From: Epiperipatus broadwayi
Taxonomy: Eukaryota > Onychophora > Udeonychophora > Euonychophora > Peripatidae
Length of the DNA stretch: 64,000 bases
NCBI GenBank assembly: GCA_028023455.1
Contig: JAQFVV010006626.1
Span: 370,001-434,000 of the forward strand
Direction: 5' to 3'
Below are positions 1 to 12,127 of the stretch, one piece after another; the stretch's first letter is position 1; every line of letters begins with the position of its first letter. Below the pieces are notes generated by a model. It searched no databases, was not told where the DNA came from, and worked only from the letters and a program-made list of their open reading frames with translations. The translations under genes were made by a program, and so were the position numbers.

Positions 1-785
1 TAATTTCTTATTAGTGTTTAAGTTTTCACACATTACTATTCTGAAGCCCTGAGATGAGATCATCACAGAGTAGAAAAGAGTTGGCAAATGAGAATTAATA
101 AAAAAGTAAAGCAAAGAAGTCTCTAATTATCAGTTACTAATATTTGCAAAACTAAAATATGATTGAGAGCATGGTAGAGAGATGGATTGTGATGATGATG
201 ATGGGCAAGAAAATAATTTAAGTTAGCTCAAATTTTAATTTTGACTTTGATGTGAGATGGATGGAGAGTGTGCTAAGAGATTTAGCATGCAAAGTGGAGT
301 TGAGACTTTCCTCTTTTCCAATAGATTTAATAAATTACAAAGTTATTATTATTAATATCACTCTCAGTGTTTATTCGTTAAATTTTTTTATTTATTTACC
401 CAATTCATAAGTTATTAATGCAAATAATTAGATCGATTATTAACCAATAATAAAGTAGTATCTAAAGTCTCCATTAGAGTTACAATTTGGTGCCCTGGCA
501 TTTTATAATGTGTTGTTCCATCATCGTTGATTCTGAGACCATCCGCTCTGCAGATTGCATGTATGTGTGCGGGAGGAAGGGGAGGGTACAATATATAACA
601 GTAATAATACTGCATTAAAGTTCTTTTCAGAAAATATATTATTGTTGGAACTATTTTATAATTACAATCTCTATAATATTCACAGTAACATTTATGTATT
701 TTATATAAAATAACTAGGATCTATTATAAAAATAATACTAATAATACAATATGTACAAGGAAAAAAAACTTGCATTAATGTATAC
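1..785. other. AT-rich background, no gene seen
   Basis: Low-complexity AT-rich DNA with short A and T runs. A small open frame near 415-615 (minus) has no recognisable domain and its composition is that of the background. Confidence 0.6.
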
Positions 786-1373
786 CAGTGATCTTCAATC
801 CCTGGTCCGTGGACCAGTGCTAGACTGCAGAAGTTTTCTGCCAGTCTGTGCTAGACTGGCAGGAAAGTTTGTAATAAAAAAATAATAAGATTTTAAACTT
901 TTAATTAATATAAACAATTTTTATTTATTTTTTAATCACATTTTTACATGATTAAAAAAAAGAAACAGAACAAAAACAAAATATAATCAATCATTCATAA
1001 TTTTTTTTTTTTTTTTTATCACAGATGTTTTGGGAGGGGGGTAGAATTAATTTTTTTTTTTTCCTAAAAAAATCCAAAATTTAAAAAAAAAGTTTTATAT
1101 TATATGCATTAATGAGAACAATTGTTATTGTACTGTTTTCTGTAGCAGTATGACTGCACAACTCAAGCAAGAGTGCTCAGCATGTGAAGGTAAGCAACGC
1201 CATTACAATACACAGTATCTAGTGTGCTGTTTTGGTCAGTTATAACAATTATGCTAATTTAAGGCTAAGTAGGTTACATCTTTAAGAAAATTTATCTGTA
1301 AACTTCTGCTGGTCCATGAAATCTTATCCTTATTTTTGCCGGTCCGCAGGTGTGAAAAGGTTGAGAACCACTG
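786..1373. mobile_element. hAT-type non-autonomous DNA transposon (MITE)
   Basis: A 588-bp element with imperfect terminal inverted repeats. It starts CAGTGATCTTCAATCC and ends GGTTGAGAACCACTG, and the inner parts of both ends carry a GGTCCG core. The 8-bp sequence ATGTATAC lies directly on both sides (778-785 and 1374-1381), the target-duplication length of the hAT superfamily. CAGTGGTTCTCAACC-type ends are also typical of hAT MITEs. The interior is AT-rich, contains poly(T) tracts and has no transposase frame, so the element depended on a transposase supplied from elsewhere. The intact duplication suggests a fairly recent insertion that was never excised. Confidence 0.88.
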
Positions 1374-1381
1374 ATGTATAC

Positions 1382-2634
1382 TAAATAATTTTCTATTCAT
1401 TTACTATTAAGCAATTATTAATTACATTAATTGATATTTTATATATGTTCATATATTTATGTTTGCTGTAATTAATAATGCATACATGTGAATAAATCTA
1501 AGTAAATGGTATTATACATATACACTTTCTTCTACACAAAATTTAGTGCTGTGAATGTAAGACCATAAGTAGGTTTTGAATGTGCTAAGCTTAAATTAAA
1601 ACATGGAAATTCTAAGATTTTTTTATCACAGTGTCAAAATGTTCGAAAGTCAAATTACCTTTGTATAAGAAAAGCTTTTACTTCATATAATTGGATTAGA
1701 ATACATAAACTGACTAATCCATGGCTATTTGTTTTTTTTATGATCTAGATCATTATAAGGAAAATTATAACATTCATTGGAACTGCGATGCTTAGAATAA
1801 TTACAAATTTTACTAAATTGTAATCCAAGGGCATGATTAAAGTAGCCAATGTGATAACCATTATGCAGGAAACGCTTTAATATACATTTTATATGTGAAT
1901 ATTTTGAAACACTCTGTTTTTGTTACATGCAACACATTATTTATTATTTGTAGTGTTATATTTACAAAGAAGATTAGTATGTGATGATTCTACTAAAACA
2001 CATGCAAACAGAGTAAACTTTTTTCTTTGAAACTATTAGAAGTTGCTTAATTAACTTTACATTAGAATACTTTCTATAACTGAAACAGTTTTAAAAATTG
2101 AAACAATTTTTTTAAGAACCTGTGTTAAGTGAATTTTAATCATGTAATTTTAATTATATAAACATATACAAGTACCTGTCAATTTTTGCTTACATCATTT
2201 CCTATTATTCCATTTATTCTCTTTCTCCATTGTTTATGCATCAGATTACTCATAACAAACTTTTTTTTTTAGCAATAATCAATTGTTTGTGTATTTTTCT
2301 TTTTTTTTTTTTTGCTTTAAGATATAGTTTTTAAGTTTCATTTATTTATTTATTTTGTTTTGGTTATCATTTGTAAATAAATATTAATATTAAAATATTA
2401 ATATTTTTTATAAATGATTAAAATAACATATATACATATATTAAAAAGCATCGAATTAATCTAAAAATAAACTTCTAAGTAAAAATGAGTGATATGCATA
2501 TTTTCTATTACAAAATATATTTTAGTCAGTCCTAAATGTATGAAAACTGAAACTAATGAATTATTTATAAGATTATTTTATTAAAATATTTTAGATGATT
2601 CAACTTTAAATAAATAATTTACTTATGAATATTG
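1382..2634. other. AT-rich background, no gene seen
   Basis: Homopolymer T tracts (about 2259-2312) and generic AT-rich sequence. No open frame with domain-like content on either strand. Confidence 0.55.
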
Positions 2635-3195
2635 TAACACTGATACACTCGAACTCATATATGTTGAAAAAATAAATAATCTCCAATATACGTATTTCAT
2701 GCTAAACCAGCAATCATCAGTTGGTCCAGATTACCATCTCCACACATATATGCTATAAGTGCTCAGATATATATATTAAGATAGCCAAACCACGTACTTT
2801 AATGGACAGGCTTCAATCTACTCCACACTCCAACTCTTCAACCGTCCATCCATTCAATCGCCAGATTTTCAATTGGATGGGCGGTTGAAGAGTTGGAGTG
2901 TGAAGTAGATTGGAGCCTGTCCATTAAAGTATGAGGTTTGGCTATCTTAATATATATCTGAGCACGTATGCCATATATGTGTGGAGATGGTAATCTGGAC
3001 CAACTGATGATTGCTGGTTTAGCATGAAATACATATATTGGTGATTATTTATCTTTTCAACATATATGTGTTCAAGTGTATCAGTGTTATGAGATAGTAT
3101 GGAGAGCGGTGGGTCATATGAAAGTCTGTGCTCATATACCCTATATATTACATATATAGACACAGATATATAATAAGCCTGTGTGTTTCAGTTAT
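2635..3195. mobile_element. Family C foldback element, long inverted repeat
   Basis: A near-perfect inverted repeat. The left arm (about 2635-2852) and right arm (about 2874-3090) are complementary over more than 200 bp around a spacer of about 20 bp; the innermost arm bases read CCAACTCTTCAACCG and its complement. The right arm runs about 100 bp further, to about 3195, into sequence that also begins the related copies at 20680 and 48650, so the left arm is truncated. Open frames across the arms are only translations of the repeat. Related partial or rearranged copies lie at 20680-20870, 22390-22990, 33370-33850 and 48650-48715. No coding capacity. It would form a strong hairpin in single-stranded DNA or RNA. 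Confidence 0.82.
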
Positions 3196-3326
3196 TATGA
3201 ATATTATATATATTATTGAAAGCAAAAGTATAGCAAGCAGATGAATATGTTTTTTAATCAGGTGTAAATAGAATAAGGACTATAACACACTTTGACGAAA
3301 TTCTGATTGAAATGAATTAAAGTTAA

Positions 3327-3428
3327 GCATTGGTGGTCAAGAGGTCAGTGACAGGTGCTTTACAAGCAGTTGTCCTGCGTTAGCAGGATCGCTTCCTGGC
3401 TGATGCTATGACACATGAGAAAAAAAAA
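3327..3428 (+). mobile_element. Short tRNA-derived SINE, copy 1
   Basis: A tRNA-like body of about 95 bp with an A-box-like segment (TGGTCAAGAGG), a loop CTTTACAAGCAG resembling an anticodon arm, a diverged B-box region, then a GATGCTATGACACATGAG tail and a run of A. Five further copies sit at 4555, 6508, 20229, 52520 and 61725. It is not a working tRNA gene because the ends cannot pair as an acceptor stem. Confidence 0.75.
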
Positions 3429-4538
3429 GTCAATAACATTGATTAAAGTTTTGATATAATATAGAAATAATAAAGGAAAAAAAATAAAAAATGGCTTTTA
3501 ATGGAACATAGAAAGACTTAATTAAAAAGTGAAGGCAAAATCATAGGATCCTGAACACCATTGACAAATATAAAGACTGCCGATATATAGAACTTCTACA
3601 AATGTAATAGAACAAAGGATTATCAATGATCTCAACAGATATGTTGTTTATAATAAAAGAAAGATGCAAATGAAAAGGGATCAGAAAAACCATGATTTAA
3701 ATAAGTGTATGTTTATTAAGAACAAAGGATAGAAATAACAATAAAAGCAAAAAAAAATATGGTAAACAGAAGCAGTATGAAAAATATGAATTTTTGGAAA
3801 AATTGGATAAAAGTGTTTTTGCATACAAAATAATGTTTTCTTTAAAAAAATAAAATATTAAAGCATATTCTATACAAAATGAAAAATGAGAGCTACTCAT
3901 AAATATTGAAGAAAAGATAGACTATAATAAAGAGATTGCATAAAGAATTTAAAAAAAGAACAAATTTCTTCTTGGACTTCTTGGTAATAATGATTTAAAT
4001 AAAATTATATTGACAACCAATGATAACTTTAATAATGCATTAAAATTGATATCTATTAGTGATATACTAGAAATTGATGAAGTACAACTTAAAATGGAAG
4101 ACATGTCCATTTAAGAAAAACATTGTTATTTTCCAAAAAAGATTGGGTATAATAGGTTGTGGTGAGGATTGCACTATATGTTTACAGTTTCATGCAAAAC
4201 AAAATTTTTAAGCTGATCAAAGCAAGTGAAGATAAGGAATGGAATAAAGCAATGGCCATGAGCTCAACTTATCCAAAGAAAAACTATGCATGGTAATCAA
4301 CAATTTACATAAATTTCCTAAACCTACTGGCAAGATTATTCATGTCCTAATTTGCAACTAAAATTATTCATGAATTAACTTTAAATATGAAGCTTCTAAT
4401 ACTAATATAAACTTTATTATTATTAAGCAAAGAACATCATAGAAGTGTGAGAAATTGATAATAAGAACTTTTAATTAGGTCATCCATATTATTGTCTGGA
4501 TATTGTGTATGTTCTTTATTATATTAAAATTTATCATT
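3429..4538 (+). other. AT-rich stretch with decayed, unrecognised coding-like segments
   Basis: Several short clean frames follow one another on the plus strand with shifts and stops between them. One runs from about 3967 to 4114 and reads as roughly 49 residues with normal amino-acid balance (LLGNNDLNK, ISDILEIDEVQLKMEDMS). Another, about 4192-4294, contains ASEDKEWNKAMAMSSTYPKK. The content looks more protein-like than random AT-rich DNA and suggests a dead transposon ORF. I do not recognise the family. Confidence 0.25.
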
Positions 4539-4554
4539 AACTATCTTCATCTGT

Positions 4555-4660
4555 TTCAAACATTGGTTGTCGAGAGGTCAGTGATAGCTACTTTACAAGG
4601 AGTTGTCCCGGGTTAGTGGGTTCGCTACCCGGCTGATGCTATGACACATGAGAAAAAAAA
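4555..4660 (+). mobile_element. Short tRNA-derived SINE, copy 2, with perfect target duplication
   Basis: Same family as copy 1, with A-box-like GTCGAGAGG, a B-box-like GGGTTCGCTACCC and a tail GATGCTATGACACATGAG plus A8. A perfect 16-bp direct repeat AACTATCTTCATCTGT lies at 4539-4554 and 4661-4676. This is the signature of LINE-mediated, target-primed insertion and fixes the element ends to the base. Confidence 0.9.
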
Positions 4661-4676
4661 AACTATCTTCATCTGT

Positions 4677-5633
4677 GTAAATAAAATATTTATTTTTAAT
4701 ATTAACTTTATTGTACATTATTAAAGTTTATTATTAAAATTCAAATGTATAGTTTACCTTTGCCAGTAGTTATTAATTAAGTTCGGGAGTAATATTCTCT
4801 GAAATACAAATTAAGGTATGGGAAATCAAAATCTTGATCTTTTTAATAATTTTCTTTTAATTTACGATCTGCAATGCAATGCGATGGATCAGAGAATTCA
4901 TATAGAATTCTGGTGCCCTAAAATAAACAAATAAAAAGCAATTCCACTGACTCTGTACATCGTAACATTTATTAGATTGAGTTAATCAGGAAATATAGCT
5001 ATGTTTTTAGAAATATGAACAAAATATTTTACTCCTCCATAGCTTGATTAACTCTCACATTCTAATGTGTAATTGAAGGCCTAACACAAAATGTAAAAAC
5101 ATTACACTATATTACGATAACACTTTTTTTTTTGTAAGGTGTATAAAATACATTAACCTGTTATTAAAGAAATGTGCTAAAATAAATATATATATATATG
5201 TATAGGAATTAGTTTTAGTGAGAACATTTTAAAAATATTATTAAGAGAAGGATAGTTAAGAAAGAAAAATGGATGGCAATTGCTTTGTTAAATGGAGAAA
5301 TATAAAAAATGTAGTCTTTATAATATAGTAGTTGGAAATAAAAATGAATTGAAAAAATAAAACATAGAATAAAAAATATTAAAAATACGGCAAGTTTTTT
5401 ATACAACCAATATGACGTATGTAGAATTATTTGTAAAAATTAATTGTTTCTGCTATCCAATTTGAAAATCAATTTGGTATGGCTAAAAGTTAATAAACTT
5501 TTAAATAAAAATGAAAAAAAAATAGATAGATAAGCTTTGAATAATTTGTGGATGACAAATAACTATTCAACAAAAAATAATAGAAACTTTATTTTAATGA
5601 ATATCAACATCATTTTTATCCATTTACTACCAT
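4677..5633. other. AT-rich background, no gene seen
   Basis: Generic AT-rich sequence with a short (TA)n near 5189. The minus-strand frame at 5215-5406 is Phe/Ile/Tyr-rich and consistent with translated low-complexity DNA. Confidence 0.55.
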
Positions 5634-5880
5634 TATTTATTAAAGCTATAACTTCAAAAATATGCATGTAAAAATGTAATATTAGGAACCTATATAGGTC
5701 TTAACCACAAGCTTATGTTTTGGAAGAAAAGAGCTTCATCTATTTAAGTAGAAAGTAGGTTGAAGTAAAGAAAGGGTTCCCCTCTTTTCTTCCAAAGCGT
5801 AAGTTGTGGTTAAGACCTGTAGAGGTCCCTAATATCGCATTTTTACACACATATTCTTGAGGTTACAGCCTTAGTAAATA
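5634..5880. mobile_element. Palindromic MITE-like element
   Basis: Two arms of about 105 bp (about 5634-5740 and 5775-5880) are complementary over nearly their whole length. Left outer sequence AAAGCTATAACTTCAA faces the complement of TTGAGGTTACAGCCTT at the right, and the inner arms pair around CTTAACCACAAGCTTATG and its partner. The spacer is about 35 bp. No coding capacity. Only one copy is visible here, so family status is inferred from structure. Confidence 0.7.
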
Positions 5881-6490
5881 TTACTTACATAATCAATATG
5901 TGTTTAAATAAATTGATAATTACCATTATTTATTGTGTTTTTTTTATATTGTGCAGAAGTTTTACTTAGCACTTTCTTTAGTCTTTTCTCCCATTTATCT
6001 GATAGTTTTTACAATAATTCCAGACATTCTGAAAAACTATTGCAAACATGCATCTCATATAAAAAATATAGATAATGTAAGTAATTTTTATTTATTTTTA
6101 TTCTCTTATATTTTCCTTTCAACCATAAAATATGTTCTGTTAAACTATCACAAAAAAGTTTTCAAAGGATGGTAACAGCCTGTTATACATCTTTATCAAT
6201 GCTAATTAACTTACTGTAACCATGTTGCCTAATCAATAATATTAAATTTTAATAAATTACTAAAAAACTTGACATGATCTATGACTTAATATACCAAAGT
6301 GTTAATCATCTGTAATTTATTTTTAAAACAAATGCCTTTTCATTATCTACAAATTCCAAGCAAAGTATCAATCCATGCTCATTAACTCTTTCTATATCTT
6401 ATTTCAATAATTGTATTTGATGTATTGTGTTATAATTGCTTTTCAAGATTATTGTTTTGGTTGATTAGAACCCCCACTATTTTGTAGATA
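5881..6490. other. AT-rich background, no gene seen
   Basis: The plus-strand frame 5933-6175 is hydrophobic and Phe/Tyr/Ile-rich. It has no recognisable domain, and AT-rich DNA readily gives such frames. Confidence 0.5.
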
Positions 6491-6507
6491 AGTCATGTAA
6501 TAATCTT

Positions 6508-6616
6508 TTTTTTTTATATGTCATAGCATCGGCCAGGAGGCTAACCCACAACCATCTGCAACCAACTCCTTGCTTGCAAGACGCTGCACTGATCTCTTGG
6601 CTAACAACGCCTGACC
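6508..6616 (-). mobile_element. Short tRNA-derived SINE, copy 3, with perfect target duplication
   Basis: Minus-strand copy: T-run, then GTCATAGCATCGGCC and the reversed tRNA-like body ending near CTAACAACGCCTGACC. The 17-bp sequence AGTCATGTAATAATCTT flanks it at 6491-6507 and 6617-6633. The B-box is diverged. Confidence 0.9.
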
Positions 6617-6633
6617 AGTCATGTAATAATCTT

Positions 6634-7999
6634 ATTAAAGATATCACCCAAATTTGAAAGAATACATGTGTTTATAATTTCTTATGCTATTAAAATTTCT
6701 TGAATTTCAATATCAGTCCTACATGTATCCACTCTTATGATATATACTTTTGATAAAAATTTATTTATATAGCCATCAGATTTTTATAAAATGTTCATGA
6801 TAATTTTATCATAAATTTATAGCTATTATTTGGATTGTGTGATTGCTCATTACTGTTTTATAAAGCTTCACACAATGATTCCTTAAAGCTATTTGTTCAT
6901 GATGTGATTTTTTCTAATAATTATGCTACGTTATTTTTATATAATGGGGAGATAATCTTTTCTTCCAATACCAAATATATTTTAGATTTTTGAAACTTTT
7001 GGCTTTCTTTTTAATTTTGCTTTTTATTTCATACTTTTTTTTTTACTCATATTTTATACAACTTGTGACATTTAACAGAAATTCATATAAAATATTTTAA
7101 AATAACTAGTAAATTATTTGCATAATCTTTGTTTTATATACTTTGCTTTGTTTTATTTGTAATTTAATGATGATTGTTTTATACTAGCTGTATAGTACAG
7201 CAGTTTCCAATAAGGCATAAGTTATCTTCTTAGTGATAGCCTTCTTTGAAGTTTGTTAATATCTCAAAATGATTTACAAGTTCTAATTTAAAATCTTTAA
7301 AGTATTTTTAAAGGTTAAGGAGACCAATTGCTAATATTTTCTTTATTAATAAATTTTGTCGATATTTTTGCATTAATAAATATTTTAAAAGTCGTTAGTT
7401 GATTATAATTTCTTGTGTTGAATTTATTAAGCATATTACAGTTTTAAAATAAGAACTTTCAGTTAATTTGAGAAATTCAGTCCTGCAATATCTATGTTTA
7501 AATACTTCAAGTCCATTTATGCTTTTAACTCTTCAAAGAAAAAATGCTTAATATTCTATTATTCTTTTTCTTCAAATTTCACAAGTTTATAGTGTAAGGG
7601 TAGCTTCCAACGTCCAAACACACCCTTAAATGTCCACTACATTGAAACTGAACCCATGAAAAATACAAAATGAGAGGATAGTTTAGATACATGACATCAT
7701 TATTCTATATGCAAACAGACATTTAAAGGTATACACATTTGAAGTTTGCTTTAATATGTATCAAACACAGATAGTGTTAAAATAAAGTAGATGCTTCTTT
7801 TTATTGGAAAGTAAAAGCTTAAACAGAGAAAACTTTCATATATATATTAGTAAAAATCAGTCATATGTCACATCACCTATATAGCTTGTATTACCAATAT
7901 GTAATATATAAAGAGCATGTGAATAGTTCTAAACAAGCTTATTTATTTATTTATTTTTTATGATAAATGCTACAAGAGAAAATACCTAAAGCCTTTATC
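6634..7999. other. AT-rich background, no gene seen
   Basis: No domain-like open frame, inverted repeat or tandem repeat was recognised. Confidence 0.5.
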
Positions 8000-8109
8000 T
8001 ATGATGGTCTCCATTCCCAGACTGGTTTAGAGCTATGGATCTCACCAGTGAGGAGCTAGGACATTAGATTCAAAATATGAACTCAAGCCAAGCATTTATC
8101 TAATTCTTA

Positions 8110-8110
<1 letters not shown>
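8000..8110 (+). mobile_element. Family B repeat fragment
   Basis: Resembles the middle of family B seen at 23905-24320 and 58076-58440: a CAGTGAGGAG segment, then a diverged ACATTAGATTC segment, then CAAGCCAAGCATTTATCT. Diverged and truncated, running into a (TA)n tract. Confidence 0.5.
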
Positions 8111-8113
<3 letters not shown>

Positions 8114-8151
<38 letters not shown>

Positions 8152-8163
8152 TATATATATATG

Positions 8164-8198
<35 letters not shown>

Positions 8199-8199
8199 A
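8114..8199. repeat. (TA)n followed by (GT)n microsatellite
   Basis: An interrupted TA run (about 8114-8174) passes directly into a GT run (about 8174-8199). Confidence 0.95.
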
Positions 8200-9985
8200 G
8201 ACCAATAATAACTTTTTTGTTAATGTGTAAATATCATGGTGTAAAACAGTGACTTAGTAGTCGTGGTGATGATCTGAGATCAAGTCAATATCTAAGAAAC
8301 CAAGTGTTAGGAAATGAGAGTAGAGTTTTACTATGTAATTTTGCTACTTAATTTACTCACATAATTTTGTTATGCAATTTCTATAACAGTTATTAATTCA
8401 CACAACAATAAACATATATATAATGATGGAAAAGGAAATCAGAAATCCAAAAATCTTAAACAACAGAAACAAGGTGCAGTATAAAAGGACAAACCCAGTT
8501 CATTTCCATTCTCTTTCATTATTGCCAAATGGTATGATAATTGCAAGCAGTAATTATTTGAGGATAGAGCATTAGAATGAAGGACAAAATGGATGATGTA
8601 TTCAAAAATACTATCTCTTTTGTGTAAAATTTTGAAGCATTAAAAGTTGAAGTAAATCATGATTAATATTTAACATGGCAAGGTTTAACAAACTTTAGCA
8701 TCACAATAAAAAAACTGAAATAATTTTGCATCAATAAATGGAGACAAAAGACTGCACTCAATCAAACAGAAAGAAAAGGGAATATTTTATCACCAGTACA
8801 TACTCAGAACAATGAGGTAGAATTTTCATTCACATAAACTTAAACTGAGAAAAATTTAATTCTACTTTATAAATTATTAAACAATGTACACTGGCTAGAT
8901 AAATGTGCAGTAGATCCAGAGACTATTTTAATTGTCATAAAGCATCATAATATAACGTGCTCATACAAATAATGCCTAGAATAATGTCCAATGTTTGAGT
9001 GTATCCAGGAAAAAAGTGACATTTGAAATAGAAATACCCTCATTCAAACACATCACCGGAGAGTCCGTCTGATTGATGGAGAATTTACCAGACTAGAATG
9101 TATCCATGAGAGACATTAACATTAAAGTCGCAGACTTTATTTAGAGGATTTAAACAAGATCAAAATTATTATGTGTTATATATATATATATATTTGTTTA
9201 TAAAGTTCTACTTTCATTACTCTCGCCCTTAGATGCTCAGTGTGTTTGCAATCGGAAGAGTCCATTGCAATAAGAAGTAATGAAGTACAGGGGAGAGAAG
9301 ATTTATTAAGTTAGAAAATCTTTTTTTTGTTTTTGCAAATAAAATTTAAGTCTAACCCCTCTATAGTGACTTGATGTTTGGTCATCATCATCATCACTAT
9401 CACCACTTAATATGAGATGAGGTATGAATTTTGGCATTCTGCCATATTAATTTACATTCACTAGTACAGTACAGACTTTATGTTGTTTGTTTATATTTAA
9501 CTAACAATCATTACATTCAGTTTATTCGGTATGAATGACTAACATTCTCATGTGAGTCTTTTTCTGTCTACTTCAGGAAACTTGTACATAAGGGGGGGGG
9601 GGAAGGTCCCAAAGAAGATCTCTCTAGCAAAAATTGGATCATGAAGCTATTGGACATATTGAAATATAATCGTGTAAATAGTTAGTTAGTTTTGCGACCA
9701 TTATGATGATGAAATAATATTTTTTATTTTATTTTATTTTTATATCTTAGCTAATGTTATTGACTTTGTAAATGTGGAGTGCCTTAATGCATATGTTCTG
9801 GGGGCATGGGTTGGTATAATAAATAATTTAGTTATTGAAATGGTAGAGATGCATATTGGACACATATAAGCACATATTTTGCTATGTGAGTAGAGTTTTA
9901 ATTTTTATCTGTTATTAATAAAATTTGTTAATGGGTTTTAAATCAAATTGGTCTTTAGTTTACTTGCTCATCAATTTACTTAACT

Positions 9986-9988
<3 letters not shown>
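8200..9988. other. AT-rich background, no gene seen
   Basis: Contains a short (TA)n near 9179-9194, a CAT/CAC-rich patch near 9382-9405 and a G homopolymer at about 9592-9601. No supported gene or mobile element. Confidence 0.5.

Positions 9989-10061
<73 letters not shown>
9989..10061. repeat. (TA)n microsatellite, about 36 units
   Basis: Uninterrupted TA run followed by a short CACACA. It produces a spurious minus-strand YIYIYI frame. Confidence 0.97.
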
Positions 10062-10068
<7 letters not shown>

Positions 10069-12127
10069 CATAACAATAGGGTTTGATGTATCTTAAGCCA
10101 ATAATAAAATTTAGTTGCTACATAAAGTAAATCACCCCTGAAGATAACCAAAAGCATTATTTTCCCTAGGTTTGAATACTGAGGCATAATGGAATCTGAA
10201 AGAGGGATGAAGTATGGATGAACTATCCTAAATTGTATCTAGATTGAATGAGTAAATTAAGAGGTAGCCCATTGGAGATGGATATGATTATTGGTTAGTT
10301 AGTTCATCACATTACTCCTAGCATCCTTCCTGAAGATCCTGGGCCTGACCATAGTTAGATGTTCTCCCCCTCTTCTGAAGAACCCCCCCCCCAACCATTT
10401 CAATACTTTTCTCATTTTTGTTTTCATAACCAGGTTTATCGTGTCAATTTTATCTTTAATAACTTTTCAGTTATAGCAATAAAATCTTTAATAAAAAATT
10501 AAAAAAATTGTTTGATATAATCAAAACATTTTTTTTTATATAACATTTTTTTATTTCTTAATAATAATGACAACTTGTTGGAAAATAAACCTGAATGATT
10601 TTTGTTGTTATCTTTAATTAAATTGAGCAAATAATCGTGCTAATCTTCATTATATCCTATTAATTATCGTAATGTTGTTTCTTTTATTTGTAAGGTATGC
10701 TTTTTTTTCTTGAGTTTCAATATTTGTTTCTTTATAGTAAAATATATAATCATTATTTTATGTCAAATCTTTTCACTTTTTTTTCCAACTTTATAAATTC
10801 CGATGATATCTATTTAATATTACACTATTTTGCTTTAACTTTCTGCAAGTTTATTTTTTTTAATTAAGGTGATTTAAAGTAGATAAAATAAAAACATCAT
10901 CAAACAACAATTTAAATCCATAATCAAAGATTTATAAATAAACCTTTGTTTTGTGTTAATTGCTACTGTGGTTGACCACTTTACAGAATTTAGAAAATGA
11001 AAACAATATTTTATTTTTGTATGTCATAAATATAACAGTAGGTCTATGTCCCTATACACATGCACCCACTCATTTTCTCCTTGAAGCATTTGGGAGAAAA
11101 AAACATAAACATATCTTGGTCCTGAATTCTGAAATAATAATGATAAATTATGCTGGATGATGAATATTTTTGTGATCAGCTCATGTTTTCTGTTTTTCCA
11201 TATAAATACCGAACTAAAGACATATTACCCAAATAGGGTATAAATTTATCATAGTGGTAATTAAAATTGGTAATGATAAATCTTATGTTTTTAAAGCTGT
11301 CTTAGCATTGTTTTACCAGTAAGCTTGATTTTTTTTTATTGTTGTGGTCACTTGTGTTATATTTTTGAAAAATTATGTACTCAATGCTGACCAAACATAA
11401 TTTGACTTTGAGTTTTAATCACTCTATTTCTTTTAATTCTAACGTTATTTGTTATGCTTTATACACACATTGTCCTCCCAAATAATAATACTATGTTGTT
11501 GGAAATGATTTATTTTGGATCTTTTATTAGGATGAATCTTTTTTATAGATGCCTTGAGATTTGTTAACTTTTGGGATACAAGATAAGAATGAATAATTCT
11601 TATGCGACTATTTTTGTAGATTCTGAAGCTTGATAGAAAGACTATTTATTTATTAAAAAATGTTTACTTATTTATCAATTATTTATCTTACTTTTCAATC
11701 AGTTAACATTTCATTTACAATTTTGTTTTAATTATAATTTTTATTTAAAAAATTGGACAAGTCAAAATAATTTAAAGTGAATTTTTTCTTCTTCTCTCTA
11801 TTTATTTTTATTATATCACAGAGTTTTCTCAAGTCTGCACCATTATATAGTCAGAAGCTGGAATTCCAAAGCTACTAATATTAATATAAATTAATTCGTA
11901 GAATAAATAAATAATTAAATAAATAAAATTCACACTGTTTTCATTTTTATATGCCTAATGGCTTTAATATCATCAGCTACCAATAAACTGCATTTTAATA
12001 TTTATTAGAAATATATATGATAAACATTTTCCATTGCTTGTTGAAGAATTGCTTTCAAATTGTAATCTTGTGCAGTTTTTTTTATATACTTTACAACAGC
12101 TTAAATCCTGAATTTTGTACTTATGTA
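10062..12127. other. AT-rich background, no gene seen
   Basis: A C homopolymer sits at about 10383-10392. The open frame at 10960-11160 (+) has no recognisable motif. No repeats beyond simple A/T runs. Confidence 0.5.

Noticed and set aside
2942-3163. Minus-strand 73-codon frame
   Set aside because: It lies within an arm of the family C foldback element and is only a translation of that repeat; the same holds for 33626-33826.
5933-6175. Hydrophobic 80-codon frame resembling a membrane protein
   Set aside because: Phe/Ile/Tyr-rich frames arise easily in AT-rich DNA. No domain, conserved motif or splice context.
9984-10187. Minus-strand frame with a long YIYIYI run
   Set aside because: It is a translation of the (TA)n microsatellite. 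The same applies to frames at 38454-38690 and 51794-51991.
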